From positions 62,001-126,000 of the forward strand of contig JBBHKE010003160.1 in NCBI GenBank assembly GCA_037447655.1: a stretch of DNA of 64,000 bases, given 5' to 3'. The position numbers were made by a program, and so were the translations under genes. The DNA is from Zygnema cylindricum. Its lineage: Eukaryota > Streptophyta > Zygnematophyceae > Zygnematales > Zygnemataceae. The notes below the pieces were generated by a model. That model had not been told where the DNA came from. It worked only from the letters and a program-made list of their open reading frames with translations, and ran no database searches. Positions 43,095-54,602 of the stretch are shown here, piece after piece; the stretch's first letter is position 1, and every line of letters starts with the position of its first letter.

Positions 43095-44111
43095 TGAAAT
43101 TGTGTCTCCTCCATTGGACGACAGAATACGAAAGCCTCTAGATAGTTTTTAGCTAACCCACTTCAAGGCACAATCACAGCTGCCCAAGATGGCAAACTGA
43201 CAGTTTGAGTGCACCTCGTGCAGCTTGGACTCCCCTAAGTCCGTGGGAAAAATAATTTTTTTTTCACTGAAACAGCCAACAAGCGGATTTGTTATGAGGC
43301 AGCAAAGATGCCAACTTTTATACAAGCTCTCTAGGAGAGAGGTTCTATCTACCAAAATCCCTAAGTCCCAAACCCCTCTCATGACCCCTATCTATTGAAG
43401 TACGCTCCAATCAAGAGACTATAAAGTACCAAAAAGTACAGTGGTTGATGTACTTTCTGTATGGCCTCTGTACGACAAGGCCATGGAGTGGACGCGTGTC
43501 GCCGTCTGAATCGCCCTTATGTCGTCCGAGATCCCCGCTGCTTAATTCAATACAACCACGAATCGCTAGGTCATGCCACGTCACGCCACGTCCGAAAACA
43601 ACCAAAGTGACCATTCCGGGACCTCGACGATAATTAGCGTCGTCGGATAAAGACCGACATTTAATTTACGCCATCGAAATAAATGTCCGATTCATTTGTT
43701 TGGTGCGGCGGATTGTACGCATTCAATCTGATATGTTCCATGTTTCCTATTTCTCAGTTACGTCGGTCGGATTAATGTTCTATTCAATGTTTAAATAAAT
43801 ATCGTATCCCAAGTAGTGTAAGAACTTCTACGATAGACTAATTAGAACTGACGGCTACGCCACGCTCTGCCGGTCGGAGGTTCGAGTCCTGCCGGACTCA
43901 ACCTTTTGTTGGGAGTGACTAAGGTCACTATTAAGTCCTGCTTATGGAGCTGAGCCAGCAATGGCTCCACCACCCTCTCTATCCTTCAAAAACTACAACA
44001 AATACGGGGGCTAGAGGGAAGAGGCGGAGGCAAGCTGCTGGTGCTTAATTTCTTGTTTTTAGTAATGTATTAAGACCTCGAAAATACCTTATAAATCTTA
44101 TAATTTCAACA
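43095..44111 (-). repeat. 3' LTR of J (subtype Y)
   Basis: 1017 bp. The sense strand starts TGTTGAAATTATAAG at 44111 and ends AATTTCA at 43095. B-box-like GGTTCGAGTCC lies near 43879 on the plus strand. Confidence 0.88.
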
Positions 44112-44124
44112 CTCCCCTTATTTT

Positions 44125-46695
44125 CTAGACTAACTTTAACTTAAGTTTTAATCCACACTTTTCTCTGCAATATTTTAACTTGGGAGTAGGCAATGGTTTT
44201 GTCATCATATCAGCCACCATTTCCTCATCAGATCTATATACAAGATTCACAATCTTATTCTCAAATTTTTCTCTCACAAAACTAAATCTTATGTCCATAT
44301 ACTTAGCCTTAAAATGATGTTTTGGATTAGCTGCAATTGGAATGGCAGCTTGATAATCACAAAACACTTCATGCACTCCCTTTTTCATAAACCCTTGTTC
44401 TTGCAACAATGACTTAACCCACATCAACTCTTTCACCGCAGAACAACATGCCATGTACTCAGCCTCCATAGTAGACTAAACAACCACCTTTTGTTGCTTA
44501 CTGCTCCAACATCAAGCACCTTCCCCCACATATAACACATACCCAAAAGTGCATCTTCTCATAGGTGCGTCCCTATAACTGTCATCACTCCAAGTAGTGA
44601 TGTTAGTGTGCTCCCCTCCCAAATGCAACCATAACTCCCTGGTTCCCACCAGATATCTCATGACTCTCTTGGCTGCCTCCCAATCTCTCTTCCTAGGACA
44701 TTACGACACCTATTGAGTACTCCAACTGCTGCCGCTATATCCGGCCTGGTACAGTTCATAAAATAGATTAAACTCCCTACGATCTCTCTATAAGGGATAG
44801 ACTTCATAAAATCTCTCTCATCTTGACTCATTTGATCATCTAAGATCATCACTCCTCTTTCTACACTCCCATCACTTATTTTTTTTAAGTCCATGGGAGT
44901 GGTATAACTGTTAGCTTTTTCCATCTGGAATTTCTCAAGCATATTGTCTACTGCTTCTTTCTGAGTAAGTCTGATATTCATTTTTCCCCTATCTCTCTCC
45001 ATTTGGATCCCCAAAATGTATTTTGCCTCACTTAAATCTTTTATATCAAATCTGCTTCTAAAATCTTTCTTTAGCTTATTAATCTTTTCCAAAGACTTAC
45101 TAAGCACAAGCAGATCATCAAAATAGATTGCAATAAAAATTACATTATTCTTAACCTCAAACATATAGATAGAATGGTCAGATCTGATCCGGATATATCC
45201 CTGACCAGTGACAAACTCATGTAGTTTCTTATTCCACTGTCGGGGAGCCTGCTTCAATCTATATAAGGATTTTATGAGGCTGCACACTTTGCTCTCTTCA
45301 CCTTCCTCCACGAACCCCTCGGGTTGCCTCATGAAAATTTCTTCCTCTAACTCACCATTAAGAAAGGCAGTCTTAATATCCATCTGGTGTATTTCCATGT
45401 CTTCCGCTGCTACCAGACTGAGGAGAATCCTTACTGATGGGAACCGAACAACTAGAGCAAAGGTCTTCTCATAGTGAATCCCTGGACCTCTTTACTACCA
45501 ATCGAGCCTTTTATCTCTCAATGGTATTATTTGGGTTCAGTTTTAGTTTAATCACCCATTTTAGAGCCAATCGATTTTCTGTCTGAAGGACAGTCCTCTA
45601 GTTCCCAAATATTTGCTTCCATAATAGATGTCATCTCGTCATTTATGACTCTAATCCATCTGTCTTTCTCCGGATTGTTTACTGCCTCCGAGTATGACTG
45701 AGGCTCATCTGGGTGTTATAGCTTGGTTTCCTTGTGAGCGGCTTGTTTTTCCTGAATCTTTTTGATGCTATTTCTCCCCCACTCAAACGTCGAAGTTGGG
45801 ATGGAGAGAAGTCTTGGATTTCTCCTTATTGTCTCATCGGCTCCCCTATCCATGGAAGCCGGTTCCGCTTCCTCCTCTTGTGTCTCCTCGAATTCCATAG
45901 GAAAATGTGAGGTTTCCGGTGGATCGCATGTGTCATGGATCTCCCCGAAATATGCAATCCCTGTTCCACTCATGTCCCTTTCGCGAAGGACGGAGTCCTC
46001 CTCACCTTCAGACTCAAATCTGATTCTTATCTTCTTAGTATATTTAAAGGGGTCAAATGACTTCCCTTCATCCATGACAACTAGGTGTTTGACTAGAATG
46101 ATATCTCATTGCTAAGTCATAGACTTTATATCCCTTGACATCCTCATCATATTCTACAAAGTATCCAGGTTTTCCCTTAGCATCTAGTTTCTAGTTTTTC
46201 CTATCCGTGTCAAGACTGTAAACTTGGCTCTCTAATACTTTAAGGTGATATATATCTTGTTTCCTTCCCACCCATCTCTCATAAGGTGTCATTCCCTTTA
46301 CAGCTGAGGTAAAGACTTTATTTTTAATGTAGTTGGCACAATTCATGGCCTCTGCCCAAAATTTCTTTCCTATTTTCTTGTCGGCCAACATACTATATGC
46401 ACTATCTCTTAGTGTTCAATTTAACCTACCAGCTACCCCATTTTGTTCCGGGTCATATGGTACGGTTTTTTGGTGCTCAACTCGCTCATCTCTCAGGTAT
46501 TCCTCAAATTGGTTAGAGGTATATTCCCCCCCATTATCACTCTTTATTCTCTTAATGGGGGTTTCATGCAACTTCTCACTCCAGGCTTTATATTCTTTGA
46601 AGTAAGTTTATGTTTTTGACTTTGTTTTTAGGAATTAGACTCTAGAGTATCTAGACCAGTCATCGGTTATTGTCAACATAAACCTCTTTCCGTCC
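44125..46695 (-). pseudogene. Pol remnant of J: integrase, RT, RNase H
   Basis: Minus strand. RNase H is at 44469-44125 and upstream to about 44600. RT is at about 45600-44660, with MDIKTAFLNGELEEEIFMRQ and the active site YFDD in place of YVDD. The linker and the integrase C-terminal part (MLADKKIGKKFWAEAMNCAN) extend to about 46690, where TITDDW is still readable. RT is open for 246 codons; elsewhere stops and frameshifts are frequent (for example around 45480 and 46110). The upstream integrase and protease junction was replaced by the fragment at 46696-47448. Confidence 0.88.
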
Positions 46696-47448
46696 GTTAA
46701 CCTTTTTGGTAAGTTTAACATTGGACTGCCTTCTAACTCTAGGAGAAGCATAGGCAGCCATGGCTCTAGCTTCTTCTTCTTCAGCCTCCAGTGACTACGA
46801 CAAGTATGGGGGCTAGAGAGAGAAGTTAGAAGCAGGATGCCTCTGCTTTTCCTTCTTTATCTTAGATTATTAAAGAAACCTAGAAAATACATAACAAAGC
46901 CTTCTAATTTCAACACTCTCCTTATTTTCTAGTCACTTTTAAATTTATTCCACACTTCTCTCTGCAGAACATTAATTTAGGAGAAGGCACAGGCCTTGTC
47001 ATCATGTCTGCCACCATTTCACTGTCTGTTCTATATTCTAGACTTATTATTTTGTTCTCCACCTTTTCTTTAACACAGCTAAGTCTGATATCCATAAGCT
47101 TTGTTTTAAAATGATGTTTAGGATTAGCAACAATTGCAATTGCTGCTTTATTATCACAGAATATTTTATGAATTCCACTCTTAAGATGTCTCAATTCACC
47201 AAGCAAGGATTTGACCCACATCAATTCCTTCACAGCAGAGCAAGATGCCGTATACTCAGCCTCCATGGTGGACTGAGCGATGACCTTTTGCTGCTTATTG
47301 CTCCAGCAACAAGCACCATTCCCCACATACAACACATATCCAAATGTACATCTTTGCATCGGAGCATCCCCATAGCTAGCATCACTCCAAGTGGTGATGT
47401 CAGTATTTTCCCCACCTTGATACAGCCATAGATCCCTAGTTCCTATGA
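46696..47448 (-). pseudogene. Family-1-like RNase H plus LTR-start fragment inside J
   Basis: 46696-46915 is the head of a copia LTR (sense start TGTTGAAATTAGAAG at 46915). 46916-47448 is the adjoining RNase H tail, open from 47359 to 46922. The RNase H keeps MEAEYTAS and IFCDNKAAI but begins after the SDASYGDA motif in a shifted frame. About 20 bp at 47449-47468 (gggggacacagaattaca) resembles an LTR 3' end. The piece lacks both of its own ends and replaces the pre-integrase region of J. Confidence 0.78.
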
Positions 47449-47468
47449 AATGGGGGACACAGAATTAC

Positions 47469-48119
47469 ACTCTATACTCTATCTCTACAGTAGGGATCTT
47501 TCTTAGCTTAGTAAAGATGTGCTTATCACAACACATATGCATGGATGCACCTGAGTCAATGATCCATCTTTCCTGTGGAGCTTCCCGAATTGCTTTAAGG
47601 GCACAGTTTTGTCTTCGAGGGATCTCCTTCTCCTCCAGATTCTCGTCAAGAAGAAACTCCCCATCCTCCTTAGAGGACTTGTCCTCGGTTTCTCCTGTCA
47701 CTTTTGTAAACACAAGTGCTTTTTTCTTCTCTCTAAAAAAACCCCCTCCACAGTTCTCTTGGAGCCTCAGCTCCGATAGCTTGACACAATTTGCGATAAA
47801 GTGTCTTGACGTTTTGCAAAAATGACAAAGGCCCTTTGGGGGTCTTAGTCCTACAAACTCATCTTTTTCCCCTTTGTACGGTTTTCTACGGGTCTTTCCC
47901 CCATCTGTCCCCTCTTGCAGCTAGAGCTTCAATGCTCTTTCCTCCTCTCCTAATCTCTATGGTGTTTTCTTGCACAAGTATCATCCGGACCACTATATTC
48001 CACTTCCATAAACTATCAGTCATATCTTGTACTCGGTACACTATGTTCTCGTACTCGTCTGGTAACTTCATGGTGAGAGTGTTAACTTTCATCTTCATTG
48101 TATCTGTCCACCCGGTACT
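47469..48119 (-). pseudogene. Gag C-terminus and protease of J
   Basis: The minus strand encodes the gag C-terminal half, a zinc knuckle near 47825 (CHFCKTSRHFIANC), an acidic linker, and protease WIIDSGASMHMCCDKHIF. The frame shifts near 47895. At 48119 the gag is cut within codons for ...ES-T-G-W by element L. Gag resumes at 59620, so the L target duplication gtact lies in this gene. Confidence 0.87.
48115..48119. repeat. Target-site duplication of element L (left copy)
   Basis: gtact at 48115-48119 is repeated exactly at 59615-59619. The gag frame of J is continuous when one copy and L are ignored. Confidence 0.93.
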
Positions 48120-48907
48120 TGTTGATATTTGTGTATTTTCTAGGTCTCTATTATAATAGGAAAAAGGTAGAGGCGGTCTACCTCTAACTCCCTTTACCAA
48201 GCCCCCTCACTTGTTGTAGTCACTGAAGGCTGGGTAGGGTGATAGAGCCATGGCTGCCTAAAGCTTTGTAGCAGAAAGGTAGCAGAAAATAGATGGGTTT
48301 ACCAAAAGTATTGACAGACCCAGGATTTGATCCTGGAACTGCTGTCCGTCAACATAGCTGTTAGCTTTGTCTGTTTAGTTTGAGACAAGTGCTAGGACAT
48401 ATAGGGTTTGATAATTATATAAATATGTACCTGTAGAAGAATTCATTTAACGGCGCGAAGAGATTCTTAGTACATAGAAACAGTTTAGAGTAGTACGGTT
48501 TACGCGAAATTAATACCGCACATTTGTTTTGATGGCGAAACAATTACCGCGCACATATTTTCGACAAATAAGAATCAATACCGGATTAAAATCGACGACT
48601 GTGGTGCTAGCCGAGATTTCGAAATGGCCGCTTTGGCGTTTTCTAACGCCGCCACTCCGGATGACACGTGGAAATGCCTTGGAGGATTGCCGAATCTCCG
48701 GAGCGCAAGATAACAAGTTTGGATGTGACATTTGTCACCCGTATGGTCCTGCCGTACAGCTGTCATACAAAAAGTACTTCGGCGCCTGTACTTTTATGTA
48801 CCGTACAGTCTTGTGATTGGCGCCGTACTTAGGACAAAGGGGTTTAGAGAGGGACTAGGACTTAGAATATTTCTGGTAGGTAGCTGACTCTCCCACAGAG
48901 CACCTTG

Positions 48908-48913
48908 TATAAA
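48908..48913 (+). promoter_or_regulatory. TATA box in L 5' LTR
   Basis: TATAAA in the context cttgTATAAATGG, about 70 bp before the R/U5 hairpin. The same TATA-hairpin spacing recurs in other LTRs (57308 onward, 62470 onward). Confidence 0.6.
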
Positions 48914-48979
48914 TGGCAAACTTTGGTCAGCAATAACAATAAACTCAGTTGACCATTTTCATTGATTTTTTTTTGCCGC

Positions 48980-48995
48980 GGACTCAGAGGAGTCC
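48980..48995 (+). promoter_or_regulatory. Conserved R/U5 stem-loop
   Basis: GGACTC, loop AGAG, GAGTCC. A 6-bp stem with a purine loop is kept in almost all copia LTRs of the window, downstream of the TATA box and therefore in the expected transcript. Confidence 0.65.
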
Positions 48996-49284
48996 ACGCT
49001 ACACATGAGTGTAGTTGGTCAGTGTTTTTTGCCTGCCTTGGTGGCTGCATTTCTAAGGGAAAATCAAAGTGGGTGAATGTGTCCAAATCTCATATTCTAA
49101 CTTTGCATTCTGTGGTGGAACTGAGCACACAGAAAGTCTTCTTTCACTGGGGTGAAGTTGTAATGGGGTTTTGATTGTCAAGGGGTCAACCATTTGGGTT
49201 TATTTAAACTTGGAGTCGGCGCTTCCTAGATTAGCTTCTTTTGATCTGCGAATTCTGTGTGGCAATAGAGCCCATAGAATTTCA

Positions 49285-49298
49285 GGTTATGGGCCCAC
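49285..49298 (+). other. Primer-binding site of L
   Basis: GGTTATGGGCCCAC, directly after the LTR. It contains the gag ATG at 49289-49291. Confidence 0.88.
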
Positions 49299-50026
49299 CA
49301 TCTAGGGTGCCTATATTCGATAGAACAGACTTCACTTATTGGGAGTTTACGATGGAGGGATTGCTTTTCGAGAAGCACTTATGGGGAATTGTTTCAGGAC
49401 AAGTGAGGTGTTCGCCACCGGGCTTTGGAGGAGCTCACTATGGAGAATCATTTGGGGCTGCCCAGAATACCAACCGCAGTTTAGATGCAACGGAAGGTGA
49501 AGGGAAAATCATTACCGTGGAAGGGGAAATAAGGGAGAAGGATAAAGGGACACCTATGGTGAGGGGAGCTAGGCTCTCAGCTACGGTTCCACATGTGGGG
49601 GTTATAACTAAACCAAAAGTTGAAGAAAATGATAGGAAAATTCGGGTATATAAAAACACTATAGCAAAACATCTCATACTTAGATATGTGTCTAAGTCGA
49701 TAGTTATCATTTTTTTAAATCTAACCAAGTCTTCGGAAATTTGGGAAACACTAATTCAGATTTATGAGAGTGAGACTATACAAAGGCAGCAGTTAGTAAA
49801 ACAAGAAATAGAGGCCTATGTTTATAAAGGCGGTAGCATGATAGAGTTTTGCAATGATATTGCTGCGTTATATGTTGAGCTTGCGAGTGCGGGATATGTA
49901 GAATCTGAGGAGAGAAAGATTAATACACTAATCATTAAACTCCTATATGAGTACGGAGACATCATTTACCGTATGCAGGGAATGGATAGATCCTCATGGA
50001 CTTGGAGAATTACCATGGGGATAATA
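49289..50026 (+). pseudogene. Family-2 Gag, 5' part (split by tandem array)
   Basis: This open frame starts MGPPSRVPIFDRTDFTYWEF and encodes the UBN2-type Gag body, for example IYESETIQRQQLVKQEIEAY and CNDIAALYVELASAGY. It is homologous to Gag of families 1 and 3 but longer in the Glu/Gly-rich segment near residue 60-110. No stop interrupts it up to the insertion at 50026. The frame then continues exactly at 55990, after one copy of the taata target repeat. An in-frame extension runs upstream into the LTR (EPIEFQV before MGPPS); there the ATG of sister copies is ATA. Confidence 0.88.
50022..50026. repeat. Target-site duplication of the tandem array (left copy)
   Basis: taata at 50022-50026 is repeated exactly at 55985-55989. 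Confidence 0.95.
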
Positions 50027-51408
50027 TGTTGTTCTTTGGTCTAAAATAGACCGCAGAAGCCACCCAAACTATCATGCAAAAAGCTAAGCAAAAATAGGTC
50101 GACGAACAATCATTTGAAATGCATCCTCCATTTAACATACAACAACATTTAGGGTTTCATGGAATAATCAACATAAATAAACCCTATGACAACATCTAAG
50201 GTTTGATGGAATAATCGACATAAACAAACCCTAGGAAAAATGCATAAACAATGCATATCAAACATATATAAAACAACACAAATAAATAATAAAAACAAAT
50301 GCATCACACATAAACAAGAGTATGATCAAAGTATAATCATTATATCATTCAAAGTGCATGACCTAATCGACAACCCTAAAAGTCTACATCTTCGGTCCCC
50401 ACTTTACTAACCAGCATTGATTATTGATTCCTAACAAAGCTCATTCCTATATATACACTTGTGAGCTGTCAATGAATTGCTACATGTCAAAATAGCCAAC
50501 GTACCTTCCACTAAGTAGTATTACATCATGAGAACCTATTACGACAAATAATCCTAACTGTAAGTGTACACCTGAAAGTCAACCAATCATAAGCGTACAC
50601 TTGTCGGCAAGTACGACAACACACAAATTAAACTGCCGAAACCCTAAATGATCATCTAAATAAAAATTGTCATAATCAATACTAAATTATTATTACACAT
50701 ACGACAAAACAATGTTATTTCAAATATTTTCACCGACGCGTCCGCAAAATACGCGTCATAAGCGACAACTCGCTTAGTCACTTGTAGATAGATCCACGTA
50801 GTGAACCGACATCGCATATGTACGGTCCACTAGATAATGTGTCATAAAAAACAATGTGGTCCCTTAAAAATATAGGTAGACGCCGTTCGCCCTCCACGTG
50901 TACCATGACTAACTTGTCAAACAATCCGGAACGTCCAAAAATAAATATCGTGTGATTGACGCGATTTCGCGTCACCACTTCATAAAAAATCTCGGCGGCC
51001 TATATCCGCCGTCCGTCGCTCTTAATCGGCACCCTTGATGTCGCGCCGCGTGGTCATAAAAAATCCACTTGTCGAAATAATATCGTACAGCCGAAATCAT
51101 TTTCGTACCGCAAGCGCGTCCTTTGTAATAAATGCGCTTGTCGCATTTTGTTTCGTACGCCATGCGTACATTTTCACACTTCGAAAATTTCAAATCGGAT
51201 CGCTTCGCGATCCGCCGTCCATTTACATTGCGCATTCCGCGCCACTCAATTAGTCCTTCACGTACATTTAATTTTCTTCGTACATTTACTCCCCCAATCC
51301 GCAAATCTATTCGAACCTCCACACTACATCGCGTAAATGCGCACGCACGCGAACACGCGCACGCACGAAACGCTCCGTACGCACGAAACTAAGTTTTTAA
51401 AAACAACA
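50027..51408 (-). repeat. LTR 1 of the tandem array
   Basis: 1382 bp. The sense strand runs TGTTGTTTTTAAAAAC (51408) to AACAACA (50027). It has a perfect hairpin CGGATCGC-TTC-GCGATCCG at 51196-51214, a CGCACG-rich tract at about 51337-51390, and several AAACCCTA telobox-like motifs near 50180-50250 and 50640. Antisense short frames are not credible genes. Confidence 0.93.
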
Positions 51409-52314
51409 CTCCCCCGAAAAATTAGTCTCGTGCATCCATGGCGCCACGTCATCAGCTGTCACCAATGTTACCAGCTGTCACATTTGCTTTCAACTGCCTT
51501 CTCCATCTTAATCCGCCAAATTCCTCCAACAAAATTTTCCCACTTGTTCCACCAACGCTTCCGCTGCCTCCATATACCATCCAAATTTCATAATACATAA
51601 TATATTTTTCATTTTTCAATTACAACAATTTTTCTTTTTCTCACCAATATCTAAATCTGAATCTACTTCCCACAATTCTATCTCAAGTCAACTAAAATTA
51701 AAACTAAAGGATTACACTAATAATATAACCCAACTCAAAAAATTCTTACTTCAACTATATCAAATATAATTTTATTTTTTTGTTTTTCATTTAATAATCT
51801 GATCTCAAAATTTCCCATTAAAAATACATAAATCAAAAATCTATTTTCCCAAAAACAATTCTACCAATGTCACATTTCCGAAAAAATTCCAACAACTCAA
51901 AATCTACATTACAAATCCAATTGTCAACAATCATCGATCCACAAAATTTGGATCTCTCCACCACATGTCACAACTCCACCTTCCGGATCTCTCTCCCCCA
52001 AACGTCGAATCTCCACCTTCCACATCTCTCCATCAAACGAATATGTATTTTCTAAAAATAAAATATCATTTCTCATAATTAATCATTTTCATTGAGGGTA
52101 GACATTTCGGCACTCTCACTAAGTTGACCCTTGGGGCGATGCAAGATTAAACTCGGCACACAACAACACTATGATAAGGCCGATCTCATGGGTACACAGA
52201 CACCATTACTGCAATACAACCAGCAAGGACAATATTAACCCGCTACAATGCGTGTGACACAAACTTATCTCGACTTAACCTAACATATGATAGATGGGGT
52301 GTGGGCCCATAACC
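51409..52314 (-). other. Internal region 1 of the tandem array
   Basis: 906 bp, AT-rich and non-coding. The primer-binding site GTGGGCCCATAACC (plus strand) is at 52301-52314. The polypurine tract is at 51409 onward (plus-strand ctcccccg). From the PBS ATG only a short frame of about 11 codons is open. Confidence 0.9.
52301..52314 (-). other. Primer-binding site in the tandem array (first)
   Basis: Sense GGTTATGGGCCCAC, identical to the coding families. The second copy is at 54589-54602. Confidence 0.9.
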
Positions 52315-53696
52315 TGTTGTTCTTTGGTCTAAAATAGACCGCAGAAGCCACCCAAACTATCATGCAAAAAGCTAAGCAAAAATAGGTCGACGAACAATCA
52401 TTTGAAATGCATCCTCCATTTAACATACAACAACATTTAGGGTTTCATGGAATAATCAACATAAATAAACCCTATGACAACATCTAAGGTTTGATGGAAT
52501 AATCGACATAAACAAACCCTAGGAAAAATGCATAAACAATGCATATCAAACATATATAAAACAACACAAATAAATAATAAAAACAAATGCATCACACATA
52601 AACAAGAGTATAATCAAAGTATAATCATTATATCATTCAAAGTGCATGACCTAATCGACAACCCTAAAAGTCTACATCTTCGGTCCCCACTTTACTAACC
52701 AGCATTGATTATTGATTCCTAACAAAGCTCATTCCTATATATACACTTGTGAGCTGTCAATGAATTGCTACATGTCAAAATAGCCAACGTACCTTCCACT
52801 AAGTAGTATTACATCATGAGAACCTATTACGACAAATAATCCTAACTGTAAGTGTACACCTGAAAGTCAACCAATCATAAGAGTACACTTGTCGGCAAGT
52901 ACGACAACACACAAATTAAACTGCCGAAACCCTAAATGATCATCTAAATAAAAAATGTCATAATCAATACTAAATTATTATTACACATACGACAAAACAA
53001 TGTTATTTCAAATATTTTCACCGACGCGTCCGCAAAATACGCGTCATAAGCGACAACTCGCTTAGTCACTTGTAGATAGATCCACGTAGTGAACCGACAT
53101 CGCATATGTACGGTCCACTAGATAATGTGTCATAAAAAACAATGTGGTCCCTTAAAAATATAGGTAGACGCCGTTCGCCCTCCACGTGTACCATGACTAA
53201 CTTGTCAAACAATCCGGAACGTCCAAAAATAAATATCGTGTGATTGACGCGATTTCGCGTCACCACTTCATAAAAAATCTCGGCGGCCTATATCCGCCGT
53301 CCGTCGCTCTTAATCGGCACCCTTGATGTCGCGCCGCGTGGTCATAAAAAATCCACTTGTCGAAATAATATCGTACAGCCGAAATCATTTTCGTACCGCA
53401 AGCGCGTCCTTTGTAATAAATGCGCTTGTCGCATTTTGTTTCGTACGCCATGCGTACATTTTCACACTTCGAAAATTTCAAATCGGATCGCTTCGCGATC
53501 CGCCGTCCATTTACATTGCGCATTCCGCGCCACTCAATTAGTCTTTCACGTACATTTAATTTTCTTCGTACATTTACTCCCCCAATCCGCAAATCTATTC
53601 GAACCTCCACACTACATCGCGTAAATGGGCACGCACGCGAACACGCGCACGCACGAAACGCTCCGTACGCACGAAACTAAGTTTTCAAAAACAACA
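52315..53696 (-). repeat. LTR 2 of the tandem array
   Basis: 1382 bp, offset from LTR 1 by exactly 2288 bp and nearly identical. One difference is cataagagtac here against cataagcgtac in LTRs 1 and 3. Confidence 0.93.
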
Positions 53697-54602
53697 CTCC
53701 CCCGAAAAATTAGTCTCGTGCATCCATGGCGCCACGTCATCAGCTGTCACCAATGTTACCAGCTGTCACATTTGCTTTCAACTGCCTTCTCCATCTTAAT
53801 CCGCCAAATTCCTCCAACAAAATTTTCCCACTTGTTCCACCAACGCTTCCGCTGCCTCCATATACCATCCAAATTTCATAATACATAATATATTTTTCAT
53901 TTTTCAATTACAACAATTTTTCTTTTTCTCACCAATATCTAAATCTGAATCTACTTCCCACAATTCTATCTCAAGTCAACTAAAATTAAAACTAAAGGAT
54001 TACACTAATAATATAACCCAACTCAAAAAATTCTTACTTTAACTATATCAAATATAATTTTATTCTTTTGTTTTTCATTTAATAATCTGATCTCAAAATT
54101 TCCCATTAAAAATACATAAATCAAAAATCTATTTTCCCAAAAACAATTCTACCAATGTCACATTTCCGAAAAAATTCCAACAACTCAAAATCTACATTAC
54201 AAATCCAATTGTCAACAATCATCGATCCACAAAATTTGGATCTCTCCACCACATGTCACAACTCCACCTTCCGGATCTCTCTCCCCCAAACGTCGAATCT
54301 CCACCTTCCACATCTCTCCATCAAACGAATATGTATTTTCTAAAAATAAAATATCATTTCTCATAATTAATCATTTTCATTGAGGGTAGACATTTCGGCA
54401 CTCTCACTAAGTTGACCCTTTGGGCGATGCAAGATTAAACTCGGCACACAACAACACTATGATAAGGCCGATCTCATGGGTACACAGACACCATTACTGC
54501 AATACAACCAGCAAGGACAATATTAACCCGCTACAATGCGTGTGACACAAACTTATCTCGACTTAACCTAACATATGATAGATGGGGTGTGGGCCCATAA
54601 CC
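53697..54602 (-). other. Internal region 2 of the tandem array
   Basis: 906 bp, nearly identical to internal 1. It is non-coding and has its own primer-binding site (54589-54602) and purine tract. Confidence 0.9.

Larger units (their letters stand above)
48120..49284 (+). repeat. 5' LTR of L (family 2)
   Basis: 1165 bp, TGTTGATATTTGTGT to AATTTCA. The antisense T-arm-like stem-loop CCAGGATTTGATCCTGG lies at 48320-48336. Confidence 0.9.

Noticed and set aside
50778-51600. Repeated open frames of 60-126 codons on both strands in the tandem array
   Set aside because: They recur only because the DNA repeats every 2288 bp, overlap each other on both strands, have odd composition and show no known motif.
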